DNA of 17,808 bases from SUG2458 sp963651465 (lineage in GTDB: Bacteria; Bacillota_I; Bacilli_A; RFN20; CAG-826). Numbering within the stretch: position 1 is the stretch's first letter; every line of letters starts with the position of its first letter. The position numbers and the translations under genes were made by a program. Positions 1-7,769 of this stretch are shown piece after piece. The notes beneath the pieces are model-generated. The model did no database searches. It worked only from the letters and a program-made list of their open reading frames with translations, and was not told the origin of the DNA. The stretch covers positions 1 through 17,808 of the forward strand of contig CAVJPS010000005.1 of NCBI GenBank assembly GCA_963651465.1, read 5' to 3'.

Positions 1-304
1 CAGTTGTTGTGTCACCCGGCATCACTACCTTCCATATTTTTCCTAAGCCAAATAATTTTTCTACATTTTTTTGCAAGCAACTCTACTTTTATCATATATA
101 ATCGCATAGTGCCTTGCGTTTCGACAACTCCCTTATTTTTTTACATAGTCATTCGGACAATATTTGTCCTTTCGAGAATATTTTTACACTAAAATCAGTA
201 AATTCTTCGTGTGACACCATTTGAACACGCAGGATACTTTATACAAAAACTTTATCAATCTTAAGAATTCATCATTAGAATTCTTTAAAAAGATTCCATT
301 ATAT
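1..304. other. left-edge non-coding stretch
   Basis: I see no convincing gene here. A minus-strand ORF of 31 codons (107 to 12) has only a weak AAGG four bases before its ATG. A second minus-strand frame is open from 82 to the window edge and could be the 5' end of a gene lying mostly outside, but it has no clear start site. A plus-strand hydrophobic ORF over 4-192 is rich in Phe and Ile, as expected from AT-rich non-coding DNA. An 8-bp inverted repeat (263-270 with 278-285) has no U-tract and is not called a terminator. Confidence 0.4.
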
Positions 305-334
305 AAAATAGCTCAACAAATGTTGAGCTATTTT
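305..334 (-). terminator. intrinsic terminator of the lipoprotein gene
   Basis: Inverted repeat with core TAGCTCAACA and TGTTGAGCTA, flanked by A-runs on the left and T-runs on the right. It can fold with a short loop and ends in a U-tract on either strand, so it is probably bidirectional. It lies about 65 bases past the stop of the lipoprotein gene read on the minus strand. Confidence 0.8.
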
Positions 335-397
335 TAAGTTATTTTTAATATTTTTTACTTCTACAAAAACAATATCGCTTTATCTTTAAGAACTTGC

Positions 398-1423
398 TTA
401 TTTTGCTTCAGTATCAACTTGTCCTTGTCCACCAATATAAGTATTTGTTGCAGGATTTGTTATTGTTTGATAAGTTCCATTTGTTGTTGTTGAAAGAAGT
501 AGATTTGTAATTGTTCCACCTTGATAAACCAATTTTGCAGCACAATTTGTATCATATTCAACATAAACATTAGTGATATTGCCGCCTGTAATTGTTGTTT
601 GAGCTGTTGGAGATGCAACAGAGTTTGAGTTAACAAACATACTTCCAATTGTTCCGCCAGAAATTTCAGCAACTGCTTCTGATCCTATCCAAAGGTCATT
701 AGCGTATTTCAAAAAGTCTGTATAACCACTTGTATTATCAGTGATTTTACCACTTGTCATTCTGAAAATACTATTATCTGTCATATAGACGCCGCCAATA
801 TAACTTGAACCAGCATTACCATTTTTAATTGTTGCACCATCAACTACTAAGCCCTCGTTTGAAACGACAATTGCTCTTCCTTTGTTGTTAGCATCAATTG
901 TTACATTTTTGAGAGTTAAAGTAACTATATTTTCCTCATTATTGTCGTTAGGAACACTGATTAACATTGAGCCTTCTGCAAAAGTATTACTTGTTTTGAT
1001 TGAATACTTGTTTTGTCCATCAATTGTAAGTGATTTTGAAATTGTAATAGTTGCATCGGTAGTAATATTTTTCAAAAGTCCAATTGAATCTCCATTTTGT
1101 GCATTTGACATTGCATCTTTAAATGTAGCATAGTAAACTTTGTTTTGACCATTATCAACAAATGCTTCAGTGTGAGCTACATCTATGTAGTTACAAACCT
1201 TACAAACAAAGTTCTCATAATCATGTTCTGCTTTGTCATATGTTTCTTCACAACCTTCTACTGTGCAAGCATGCCAATGATAGGTTTCGTTTGTTGACCA
1301 TTCTGCTGTAACCTTGTGTTCTTCTGGTTGTGGTTCTTCAGCACAAGCAGACATCATAAAAGCGCAAGGTGCAATAAGTGAACCAAATAATAATGTACAT
1401 AAAATTTTGTTTCTCTTTTTCAT
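398..1423 (-). CDS. secreted lipoprotein with predicted beta-helix
   Basis: A 341-residue surface protein. The N-terminus has basic residues (KKRNK), a hydrophobic stretch and a lipobox-like MSAC with Cys27, so it is probably lipid-anchored outside the membrane. Residues about 37-78 carry a His/Cys module (HWHACTVEGC, then CKVC) resembling small zinc-ribbon-like modules repeated in gut Firmicute surface proteins. From about residue 85 to the end the sequence is rich in Asn, Thr, Gly and Ile with recurrent short strands (LTLKNVTID, SGGTIGSM, TGGNITNV), typical of a right-handed parallel beta-helix of the pectate-lyase-like type. No catalytic residues can be assigned. The start is supported by AAAGGAG just upstream and a good promoter. 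It appears to be a single-gene transcript ending at the terminator at 305-334. A cell-surface adhesion or glycan-binding role is possible but unproven. Confidence 0.75.
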   Translation of the reverse strand: MKKRNKILCTLLFGSLIAPCAFMMSACAEEPQPEEHKVTAEWSTNETYHWHACTVEGCEETYDKAEHDYENFVCKVCNYIDVAHTEAFVDNGQNKVYYATFKDAMSNAQNGDSIGLLKNITTDATITISKSLTIDGQNKYSIKTSNTFAEGSMLISVPNDNNEENIVTLTLKNVTIDANNKGRAIVVSNEGLVVDGATIKNGNAGSSYIGGVYMTDNSIFRMTSGKITDNTSGYTDFLKYANDLWIGSEAVAEISGGTIGSMFVNSNSVASPTAQTTITGGNITNVYVEYDTNCAAKLVYQGGTITNLLLSTTTNGTYQTITNPATNTYIGGQGQVDTEAK

Positions 1424-1463
1424 TTTTTTCTCCTTTATATTATTAACATTTTTTGTTTACTTA

Positions 1464-1493
1464 ATTATAGATTATATTTAATATCTATTTCAA
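1464..1493 (-). promoter_or_regulatory. promoter of the lipoprotein gene
   Basis: On the minus strand TTGAAA (1493-1488) is followed, after 18 bases, by TATAAT (1469-1464). It lies about 40 bases before the ATG of the lipoprotein gene. Both hexamers are close to the sigma-A consensus. Confidence 0.7.
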
Positions 1494-1698
1494 GTAGATT
1501 TTAGATTTTTCATAAATTTTTTTATATTAAACCAAATTCAAAAATGTAGTATTTGATAGTGTATTGTGATTTTTTATTATCATATAGTGTCAAGTAGCAT
1601 CCGTTAAATCTGTATATAAGTAAAATTGACAATGCATTAAAATATATAATTCAAAACAAGACCAGTTAAATATCCAAAGAATAGCATTTCAATATTCT

Positions 1699-1794
1699 CT
1701 AAATGATTTTCATAAAAGGAGTTTTGTTAATGCCTTTCAAGGTACCTAAGGCAGTAAAAGTCATTAACATTAAAATAATTTTCTTATTTTTCAT
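1699..1794 (-). CDS. small signal-peptide-like ORF, perhaps a gene remnant
   Basis: A 31-residue ORF starting MKNKKIILMLMTFTALGT, which looks like a signal peptide or a single membrane segment. It has GTGAGG eight bases before the ATG and a promoter at 1816-1844, so expression is plausible. A -1 frame change near residue 27 would extend the reading to about 52 residues, ending at 1637, with a second hydrophobic stretch (MLFFGYLTGLVLNYIF). This may be a decayed small secreted protein or a genuine short peptide. I do not recognise a family. The rest of the 464-base gap between the lipoprotein gene and asnS (down to 1494) holds nothing else that I can support. Confidence 0.35.
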   Translation of the reverse strand: MKNKKIILMLMTFTALGTLKGINKTPFMKII

Positions 1795-1815
1795 TATATT
1801 TACCTCACTATTTAA

Positions 1816-1844
1816 AATATAATTGATTATTATTTATTAAGCAA
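1816..1844 (-). promoter_or_regulatory. promoter before the small ORF
   Basis: On the minus strand TTGCTT (1844-1839), then 17 bases, then TATATT (1821-1816), about 20 bases before the ATG at 1794. The -35 overlaps the end of the asnS terminator U-tract. Confidence 0.45.
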
Positions 1845-1845
1845 T

Positions 1846-1877
1846 AAAAAATCCTCTAGAAATATTCTAAAGGATTT
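1846..1877 (-). terminator. intrinsic terminator of asnS
   Basis: Thirteen-position stem with one mismatch (arms 1849-1861 and 1865-1877) and a three-base loop, followed on the minus strand by a U-run. It starts about 10 bases after the asnS stop. Confidence 0.8.
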
Positions 1878-1887
1878 ATTAAATAAA

Positions 1888-3285
1888 TTAAAGTTTTAAA
1901 TTATTTGTTGTACGTGGGAAAGGCTGAACATCACGAATGTTTTCAATACCTGTAACGTACATTAATAAACGGTCAAAACCAATACCGAAACCAGCATGTT
2001 CACAGCCTCCATAACGACGTAAATCAAGATACCATTGTAAAGTTTCTTTATTCATTCCTAATTCATCCATACGTTTTTCAAGATAATCATAACGTTCTTC
2101 ACGTTGTGAGCCACCAACTAATTCACCAACACCAGGTACTAATAAGTCAGCAGCAGCAACTGTCTTTCCGTCATCGTTTAAACGCATATAGAATGCTTTA
2201 ATATCTTTTGGATAATCTGTTAAGAAAACTGGACCTTTAACTACTTGTTCAGTTATGTATCTTTCATGTTCGGATTGTAAATCCATACCCCATTCGATAT
2301 TTGAGTTTTGGAATTTATGGCCTTCTGCAACAGCTTTCTTTAAGATTTCAATACCTTCTGTGTAAGGCATTCTTTTAAAGTTAGATTTAACAACAGATGT
2401 TAATCTTTCTTTTAAAGATTTATCAATAAATGAGTTGAAGAATTCAACTTCATCAGGACAATTCTCTAAAACATATGAAACACAGAATTTAATACAATCT
2501 TCAATTAAGTTCATATCATCTTCTAAGTCCGCAAATGCGATTTCAGGTTCAATCATCCAGAATTCAGCAGCGTGACGTGTAGTATTTGATTTTTCTGCTC
2601 TAAATGTAGGGCCAAATGTATATACATCACGATATGCTAAACAGAAAGATTCAACTTGTAATTGACCTGAAACACTTAATAAAGCTTGTTTACCAAAGAA
2701 ATCATCAGGTTTCTTTAAATCTGTGACAACACGGAATGTTTCACCAGCACCTTCACAGTCATTGCCAGTAATAATAGGGGTGTGTACATAAATAAATCCT
2801 TGGCTTTGGAAAAATTCATGAATTGCCATTGATAAGACACTTCTTACTCTAAAGACTGCGTTAAATGTGTTTGTGCGTGGTCTTAAATGTGGAAAATCTC
2901 TTAAAAATTCAAATGTAGAACGTTTCTTTTGTAATGGATATGAATCATGTACAGTACCATCAACAATAACATCATGTAATTGAATTTCAAAAGGTTGTTT
3001 AGCGTCTGGTGTAAGAATAAATTTACCAGTGAAACTAATAGCAGCACCTGTTTGAATTTTTTCACATACTTCAAAATTCTTAGAGAAATCCTTTGAATAA
3101 ACTATTTGTGCATTTTTAAAAAATGTACCATCATTAAATTCAATAAAACCTAGTGAACCATTATTACGATTGGTCTTAACCCATCCTTCTAATTCAATAA
3201 TGTCGATTGATTCTTTTTCCAAAGTATCACCATAACGACATGTTTCATAAAGCTCACGAACAGTTTTAAACTCTATTTCTGCCAT
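1888..3285 (-). CDS. asnS: asparaginyl-tRNA synthetase
   Basis: Class IIb aminoacyl-tRNA synthetase that charges tRNA-Asn with asparagine using ATP in the cytoplasm. The 465-residue length is normal for bacterial AsnRS. The N-terminal OB-fold anticodon-binding domain covers about residues 25-110. The catalytic core shows motif 1 near 158-172, motif 2 (FRAEKSNTTRH, 228-238) followed by EFWMIEPE, and motif 3 (GIGFDRL, 434-440) in the C-terminal GGCEHAGFGIGFDRLLM block. EFWM after motif 2 and the lack of an AspRS insertion domain favour AsnRS over AspRS. The start is supported by GGAGGT seven bases before the ATG. The gene has its own promoter and terminator, so it is probably a single-gene transcript. 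Confidence 0.97.
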   Translation of the reverse strand: MAEIEFKTVRELYETCRYGDTLEKESIDIIELEGWVKTNRNNGSLGFIEFNDGTFFKNAQIVYSKDFSKNFEVCEKIQTGAAISFTGKFILTPDAKQPFEIQLHDVIVDGTVHDSYPLQKKRSTFEFLRDFPHLRPRTNTFNAVFRVRSVLSMAIHEFFQSQGFIYVHTPIITGNDCEGAGETFRVVTDLKKPDDFFGKQALLSVSGQLQVESFCLAYRDVYTFGPTFRAEKSNTTRHAAEFWMIEPEIAFADLEDDMNLIEDCIKFCVSYVLENCPDEVEFFNSFIDKSLKERLTSVVKSNFKRMPYTEGIEILKKAVAEGHKFQNSNIEWGMDLQSEHERYITEQVVKGPVFLTDYPKDIKAFYMRLNDDGKTVAAADLLVPGVGELVGGSQREERYDYLEKRMDELGMNKETLQWYLDLRRYGGCEHAGFGIGFDRLLMYVTGIENIRDVQPFPRTTNNLKL

Positions 3286-3317
3286 AATATAACCTCCAAA
3301 TTCAACAATGTATCTTA

Positions 3318-3345
3318 ATTATAGAATAATTTTATTAATTCGCAA
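3318..3345 (-). promoter_or_regulatory. promoter of asnS
   Basis: On the minus strand TTGCGA (3345-3340), 16 bases, then TATAAT (3323-3318), about 35 bases before the asnS ATG. The -35 abuts the U-tract of the upstream operon's terminator. No T-box element is visible between it and the start. Confidence 0.6.
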
Positions 3346-3388
3346 TAAAAAAAGAATATAGATAACGATTTTATTCTACATTCTTTTT
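3346..3388 (-). terminator. intrinsic terminator of the tsa operon
   Basis: Fourteen-position stem (arms 3349-3362 and 3375-3388, with one G-U pair) closing a 12-base loop and followed by a U-tract on the minus strand. It begins five bases after the tsaD stop. Confidence 0.85.
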
Positions 3389-3393
3389 GATTT

Positions 3394-4422
3394 TTATTTA
3401 TTAAATTTATCAAATTTATCAATTTGCCAAGATGGATCAACAGTTAATGAAGAATCCGCGAATATACCTTTGTCGTATAATCTACTAGCAACACGAGCAA
3501 TCATTGCAGCATTATCGGTACAACACCACATAGGTGGAATAATAACATCAACATCATTTGTTTGAATTTTATCCATAACTTGTTGACGTAAATACGAGTT
3601 AGCACTAACTCCACCAGCAAGAACTACTTGTTTTACTTTATATTCTTCAACAGCACGTAATGCTTGCTCAATTACCATATCAACAGCTGTTTCTTGGAAT
3701 GAGCAACATAAATCATCACGATTTACTGTTTCACCATTTTGTTCTAATTTATGAACTAGGTTGATAACTGCAGTTTTTAGTCCGCTATATGAAAAATCAT
3801 ATGAGTCATCATGAGTTGATGGCTTAGGTAATTTATAACTATGTTTACCTAATTTTGCATATTTATCAACTGGGATACCGCCAGGATAAGGAAGTCCCAT
3901 AACACGTGCTACTTTATCGTAACATTCACCAATAGCGTCATCTCTTGTTTCACCTATAATTTCAAAATTAAGATGATCTTTCATAATAACTAACTCTGTA
4001 TTACCACCAGAAACAACAACTGCAAGTAGTGGAAATTTTAATGGTCTAACATATTCGTTTGCATAAATATGTCCTGCTAAGTGATGTACGGGAATAAGTG
4101 GTTTATTGTATAAAAGTGCAAGTGTCTTAGCAGCTTGTAAGCCTACATGAAGAGCACCAATTAAGCCAGGCCCACGAGTAACGGCAAACGCATCAATATC
4201 TTCAAAAGTAAGATTAGCTTTTTCAAGAGCTTCTTTTAATACAATACCAATATTTTCACAATGTAAACGGGAAGCAATTTCAGGCATAACTCCACCATAT
4301 TTTGCGTGTACTTCAATTTGTGTTGAAACAATGTTAGCAAGTAAAACATCATCTTTAATAATTGCTACAGCAGTTTCGTCACAACTAGATTCAATAGCTA
4401 ATATAGTTTTACTCATCTTCAT
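3394..4422 (-). CDS. tsaD: tRNA t6A transferase subunit TsaD
   Basis: TsaD (Kae1/Qri7 family) transfers the threonylcarbamoyl group from threonylcarbamoyl-AMP to A37 of ANN-decoding tRNAs, together with TsaB and TsaE. The 342-residue length is typical. Visible family features are ESSCDETAVAI (11-21), the metal-binding HHLAGH (113-118, HxxxH), SGGNTEL (138-144), AGGVSAN (269-275) and the metal-ligand Asp303 in CTDNAAMIA. The start is ambiguous: AAAGGAG lies four bases before the ATG at 4422 (MKMSK) and ten before the ATG at 4416 (MSK), and the shorter form matches many homologues. It overlaps the 3' end of rimI by 14 bases, which indicates tight translational coupling. Confidence 0.97.
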   Translation of the reverse strand: MKMSKTILAIESSCDETAVAIIKDDVLLANIVSTQIEVHAKYGGVMPEIASRLHCENIGIVLKEALEKANLTFEDIDAFAVTRGPGLIGALHVGLQAAKTLALLYNKPLIPVHHLAGHIYANEYVRPLKFPLLAVVVSGGNTELVIMKDHLNFEIIGETRDDAIGECYDKVARVMGLPYPGGIPVDKYAKLGKHSYKLPKPSTHDDSYDFSYSGLKTAVINLVHKLEQNGETVNRDDLCCSFQETAVDMVIEQALRAVEEYKVKQVVLAGGVSANSYLRQQVMDKIQTNDVDVIIPPMWCCTDNAAMIARVASRLYDKGIFADSSLTVDPSWQIDKFDKFNK

Positions 4423-4855
4423 TCAACTCCTTTACCATATAATAAGCGTCATCGCCATTATCGTAATATTTTTCTTTTGTTAGGATAGTTTTAAATCCTA
4501 AACCTTCATATAATTTAATTGCTCTTTTGTTATGTGTTCTAACTTCAAGAGATACTGAAGTAGCATTAGCAAGTTTAATACGTGCAAATGCATCTTCCAT
4601 CATTACACGAGCAATTCCTTTTTGTCTAAATAATTTTGAAACAGCAATTTGATTAATACAAGCTGTATCAAAAGTAATCCAAAAATCAATAAATCCAATT
4701 ATTTGTTCGTTATGTTCTGCTACAAATAATAAGCTATATGGATTTTCGTTTAATTCATATAAAAATTGTTCTTGATGCCAACAAGATATAAAAGATTCAT
4801 TTTCAATTTCTAAGACTCTTGTTAAGTCTTTTTCTTCCATAGGACGAATAATCAT
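4409..4855 (-). CDS. rimI: ribosomal protein S18 alanine N-acetyltransferase, RimI-like
   Basis: GNAT-fold acetyltransferase of 148 residues. The acetyl-CoA binding motif A is visible as FRQKGIARVMM, and the conserved C-terminal part reads EVRTHNKRAIKLYEGLGF, as in RimI. In E. coli RimI acetylates the N-terminus of ribosomal protein S18. In Firmicutes the gene is usually found, as here, between tsaB and tsaD, and its substrates may be broader. GAAGGA lies in front of the start, which is two bases after the tsaB stop. The position inside the t6A operon is what separates it from other GNAT proteins. Confidence 0.9.
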   Translation of the reverse strand: MIIRPMEEKDLTRVLEIENESFISCWHQEQFLYELNENPYSLLFVAEHNEQIIGFIDFWITFDTACINQIAVSKLFRQKGIARVMMEDAFARIKLANATSVSLEVRTHNKRAIKLYEGLGFKTILTKEKYYDNGDDAYYMVKELNEDE

Positions 4856-4857
4856 AA

Positions 4858-5442
4858 TTAATCCTTCAAATATACAGGAGTAACTCCTAAAGCATCTTCA
4901 ACTGGCAAACAATCTTCTTTTAAAGAAAGCATGCCTTTAATTAAATCGGGTGTTTTACCTTCCTTTCCTAAGTAAGAAGCATCACCCATTAAAGAATATG
5001 TTGGATGTTCGTTAATATAAGAAAGTACTTCTTCATTCGTCATTACTCTATCACTCATTAATACATTAGAGCCTTCATATACTCCAATATAGGAACGAGA
5101 ACTACGAGCGTTAATTACACAAATAGAAGCATTATTACCATCTTTCATAGCGTGTAAGCTTGAAATAGTATATAAAGGAATATTTAAAGCAAGAACCATT
5201 ACTTTAGCAATAGTTAAAGCAATACGAACTCCAGTATAAGAACCAGGACCTATTGATGCAACTACTTCTTTAATATCGTTACGAGTAATATTATTTTTCT
5301 TCATTAACTTTTCAAGTTCTGGAATCATTAATTCACTTTGACGTTGCCAAGCTTCATAGCTAATCTCGTCAATAATCTTATTATCTTTAGCAATGCCAAT
5401 AGATAGATTTACATTTGAAGAATCTAAAATTAAAGTATACAT
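4858..5442 (-). CDS. tsaB: t6A synthesis scaffold protein TsaB
   Basis: TsaB (YeaZ) is an inactive paralogue of TsaD that pairs with it and helps assemble the TsaBDE complex for t6A synthesis. The N-terminal ASKHA-type strand (MYTLILDSSNVNLSIGIA) and the family motif GPGSYTGVRIA (65-75) are clear, followed by TISSLHAM. At 194 residues it is shorter than the roughly 230 of many homologues, but it ends in the usual PVYLKD, so it appears complete. AAAGGAG, inside the end of tsaE, precedes the start. One base separates it from tsaE. Confidence 0.95.
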   Translation of the reverse strand: MYTLILDSSNVNLSIGIAKDNKIIDEISYEAWQRQSELMIPELEKLMKKNNITRNDIKEVVASIGPGSYTGVRIALTIAKVMVLALNIPLYTISSLHAMKDGNNASICVINARSSRSYIGVYEGSNVLMSDRVMTNEEVLSYINEHPTYSLMGDASYLGKEGKTPDLIKGMLSLKEDCLPVEDALGVTPVYLKD

Positions 5443-5443
5443 A

Positions 5444-5920
5444 TTAGAATCTCTCCTTTAATTGTTCAAAAAAATTATGATATGCCATTGATGATGTAGA
5501 AATCTTAAATTCGCGATTATTATCACCAATATTGTGAATTTCTATATTTAAAGAATCACTTGGAATTAGATGAGAAATAAAGTTAGGCCATTCAATTAAA
5601 CAAACACCATTGCCTTCAATAAATTCTTCTAATCCAATATCAGCATTAGTACCTTCTTCTAATCGATATGCATCAATATGGAATAATGGTATTCTAGCTT
5701 CAAAATAACAACGCATAATGTTAAATGTTGGGCTCATAACTTTTTCTTCTACTCCTAAAGCTTTAGCAACTCCTCCAGTAAAAGTAGTTTTACCCGCACC
5801 TAAATCACCCGATAATGTAACAACTGCACCACGAAATAAATTATTAGCAAGAATCTTACCAATTTCTTGAGTTTCTTCTAAAGATTTAGTTTTAAAAAAA
5901 TATTCTTCCACATTATTCAC
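5444..5920 (-). CDS. tsaE: t6A synthesis ATPase TsaE
   Basis: P-loop ATPase that binds at the TsaB-TsaD interface and is needed for repeated rounds of t6A synthesis. The 158-residue length is normal. The Walker A motif GDLGAGKTT (38-46) is followed by SPTFNIMRCY, HIDAYRLE and IEWP, all characteristic of TsaE (YjeE/YdiB). A strong GGAGGTGA lies five bases before the ATG. It is the second gene of the operon, 25 bases after the DUF402 gene, and is almost fused to tsaB. Confidence 0.96.
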   Translation of the reverse strand: MNNVEEYFFKTKSLEETQEIGKILANNLFRGAVVTLSGDLGAGKTTFTGGVAKALGVEEKVMSPTFNIMRCYFEARIPLFHIDAYRLEEGTNADIGLEEFIEGNGVCLIEWPNFISHLIPSDSLNIEIHNIGDNNREFKISTSSMAYHNFFEQLKERF

Positions 5921-5945
5921 CTCCGCGCAATTTTGTATTATAGCA

Positions 5946-6497
5946 CTATTTACCGTCTTCGTGTCTATATTGTGACTCCATCATTTTCAAAAATTCATCA
6001 TAATACTTTTGAATTACATTATTTGAAAATGGATAAGTACCTTTTTCCATCATTTTATGTATTTTCTTTACTTCTTTAGTTAATACTTTATCTAAATCAT
6101 CACTATAAGAATATTTAATACGATGTCGTTGATATTCATTTTCGTCTAAAACTTTAATATTTCCATCTTGGAATAATTTCAAATCTAAGTCATAGTCAAT
6201 ATATTTAACCATATCTTTGTGAATTAAAGATGGTGATGCAATATTACAATAATAAGAAATGCCATCTTCTTTAATCATACAAATTGAATTATACCAATCT
6301 TTAAACGAAAAGATTGTTATAGCAGGCTCACGAGTATACCATCTACGGCCATCAGCTTCAGTAACTTTAGTACGACGTGAACCGACAACAATAAAATCAT
6401 CGTTGATATCTAGAACCAAACCATGATCCCAGCAACGATGTAATGAACCATCATGTTTATAGCTTTGGATTTTTATCCAATTCCCCTTTTTGACCAT
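5946..6497 (-). CDS. DUF402 nucleoside tri-/diphosphatase-like protein
   Basis: A 183-residue member of the DUF402 family, close to the Ntdp group of Gram-positive bacteria, which hydrolyses nucleoside tri- and diphosphates in a metal-dependent way. Family signatures visible are YKHDGSLHR (13-21), the Tyr/Cys/Asn strand YYCNIASP (82-89) and the acidic IDYDLDLKLF with DGNIKVLDENEY (100-122), which would hold metal and phosphate. The C-terminal helix is rich in charged residues. It is the first gene of the t6A operon and sits behind a strong promoter, though its own ribosome binding site (AGTAGTGA) is weak. Whether it takes part in tRNA modification is unknown; the link may only be shared expression. 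Confidence 0.88.
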   Translation of the reverse strand: MVKKGNWIKIQSYKHDGSLHRCWDHGLVLDINDDFIVVGSRRTKVTEADGRRWYTREPAITIFSFKDWYNSICMIKEDGISYYCNIASPSLIHKDMVKYIDYDLDLKLFQDGNIKVLDENEYQRHRIKYSYSDDLDKVLTKEVKKIHKMMEKGTYPFSNNVIQKYYDEFLKMMESQYRHEDGK

Positions 6498-6534
6498 TTA
6501 TATCACTACTTTCATTAACCTTAAGCTCAAATTT

Positions 6535-6563
6535 ATTATAAACTCACACTATATAAATGTCTA
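6535..6563 (-). promoter_or_regulatory. promoter of the DUF402-tsaE-tsaB-rimI-tsaD operon
   Basis: On the minus strand TAGACA (6563-6558), exactly 17 bases, then TATAAT (6540-6535), about 38 bases before the DUF402 ATG. This is a near-consensus sigma-A promoter placed just after the terminator of the preceding gene. Confidence 0.75.
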
Positions 6564-6574
6564 TTTATATAAAG

Positions 6575-6599
6575 AAAAAAGACGTTATTTAAACGTCTT
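6575..6599 (-). terminator. intrinsic terminator overlapping a stop codon
   Basis: Eight-bp perfect stem AAGACGTT / AACGTCTT (6592-6599 with 6579-6586) with a five-base loop and a U-run on the minus strand. The stop codon of the DUF3137-like gene lies in the first arm. Confidence 0.82.
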
Positions 6600-7674
6600 A
6601 ATTTTCATCATTTTCTTCAGTAACGTCAGCAGGCTTTACGTCAATTGGAGCTTCACTAGCATCGACAACTTCTGCTTCACTTGTAACAACTTTATCTTCT
6701 AATTTTTCTCTAGCATCAACAACTGTTTTACTTAAAATAGCTTTACGTAATGATTTAACAAATAATGCAAGTTTATTAACATCATCTTTATGTTGTAATT
6801 GAGGCTCTAAAGAAAATTCATCTGCTAAAGGTAAAATCATTAATTTATCTGTATAACTTAATGCAACATAGCAAGCATTTGATTGAATGGTAATACAAAC
6901 ATCTTCTAATAATTCATTAGGTTTAAATGCTGTTAAGGCATCAACAACATCACTTGTCAAAATCTTTTTAGCGTTTTTCATATTAGACCAAACGCGAGTA
7001 TTAGTTGGTAAATCTTTAATATCCTTAAGTTCGTCTAAGCCAACTAAATCATTTGGTCCTGCACCGTTATTTGCTTCTGGTCCCATATAAATTACAATAC
7101 GACCATCTAAAACTTTATCTAATTGAATCATATAGAATTCACCTAAGAATGCAGTTTCAGTAACGTTATTATTTGTAACACGAGCAACACAGTCACAAGA
7201 TTTAAAATTTAAACCACTAATTCCACCATAGATTGTATTACGAGAACCAATATGAGATACATTAGTAACAAATCCAGCATCAATAAATTCTTCAGGAGTA
7301 ATTTTTTCCATTGCGTGACATACAATATCAGTAAAACTCATTTCATCTTGGTAAACAAATTTACAAGTTGTGTTGTAATAATAAGTAATATATTCATCAG
7401 TTAATGCATCCATTTTCTTTTTTCTAATGCTACTAAATACAAATGTACCAATTAATATAACAGCGACTACACCAATAGCTAACCAACCATTAATTCTTGA
7501 TAATAATAAGAATGAGCAAGTAATACCAGCTAGCAATATTACTAATACGACTGTAGAAATTATTTTATATTTTTTATATTTTTTTTGAAATTCTTTTCTT
7601 TTCTCTTCAATTGCTAAATACAATGGATGATCGATAATTTTCTTCTCTTCTATTTCAGTTACTTTTTTTGCCAT
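6598..7674 (-). CDS. DUF3137-like two-TM membrane protein
   Basis: A 358-residue protein with a basic, probably coiled N-terminus (residues 1-38, many Lys and Glu), two adjacent membrane helices (about 38-58 and 64-82), a soluble domain (about 90-315) and a Glu/Val/Asp-rich acidic tail. The soluble part, with a strand-rich GEFYMIQLDKVLDGRIVIYM segment, resembles DUF3137 proteins, whose function is not established. The assignment is from overall pattern only and is tentative. AAAGGAGA precedes the ATG. The gene has its own extended -10 promoter and its own terminator, so it is probably a single-gene unit. Both termini would lie on the cytoplasmic side if the two helices form a hairpin. Confidence 0.7.
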   Translation of the reverse strand: MAKKVTEIEEKKIIDHPLYLAIEEKRKEFQKKYKKYKIISTVVLVILLAGITCSFLLLSRINGWLAIGVVAVILIGTFVFSSIRKKKMDALTDEYITYYYNTTCKFVYQDEMSFTDIVCHAMEKITPEEFIDAGFVTNVSHIGSRNTIYGGISGLNFKSCDCVARVTNNNVTETAFLGEFYMIQLDKVLDGRIVIYMGPEANNGAGPNDLVGLDELKDIKDLPTNTRVWSNMKNAKKILTSDVVDALTAFKPNELLEDVCITIQSNACYVALSYTDKLMILPLADEFSLEPQLQHKDDVNKLALFVKSLRKAILSKTVVDAREKLEDKVVTSEAEVVDASEAPIDVKPADVTEENDEN

Positions 7675-7699
7675 AACAATTCTCCTTTGATTGTAAAAG

Positions 7700-7708
7700 A
7701 TTATAACA
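7700..7708 (-). promoter_or_regulatory. extended -10 promoter of the DUF3137-like gene
   Basis: On the minus strand TGTTATAAT (7708-7700) is a perfect TGN-TATAAT extended -10 element about 25 bases before the start. No good -35 hexamer is seen upstream, as is common for this promoter type. Confidence 0.6.
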
Positions 7709-7744
7709 TATATTTATTTTTAAAACTACATTATAAAAAGGTAT

Positions 7745-7769
7745 AAAAAAAGGTTCCCGAAGAAACCTT
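7745..7769 (-). terminator. UUCG-loop terminator of the glycosyltransferase gene
   Basis: Eight-position stem AAGGTTTC / GGAACCTT closed by a UUCG tetraloop and followed by a U-run on the minus strand. The stop codon of the glycosyltransferase gene overlaps the base of the stem. Confidence 0.87.

Noticed and set aside
4..192. Hydrophobic plus-strand ORF at the left edge
   Set aside because: Low-complexity Phe/Ile/Leu composition, no RBS and competing open frames on the minus strand; typical of AT-rich non-coding DNA.
263..285. Inverted repeat AAGAATTC / GAATTCTT as a terminator
   Set aside because: AT-rich weak stem without a U-tract, and a much stronger terminator follows 20 bases later.
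882..1133. Plus-strand ORF within the lipoprotein gene
   Set aside because: Shadow of the minus-strand gene, which has a promoter, RBS, signal peptide and terminator.
1626..1650. Plus-strand TTGACA followed by TATAAT
   Set aside because: The hexamers are separated by only 13 bases, and no plus-strand gene follows.
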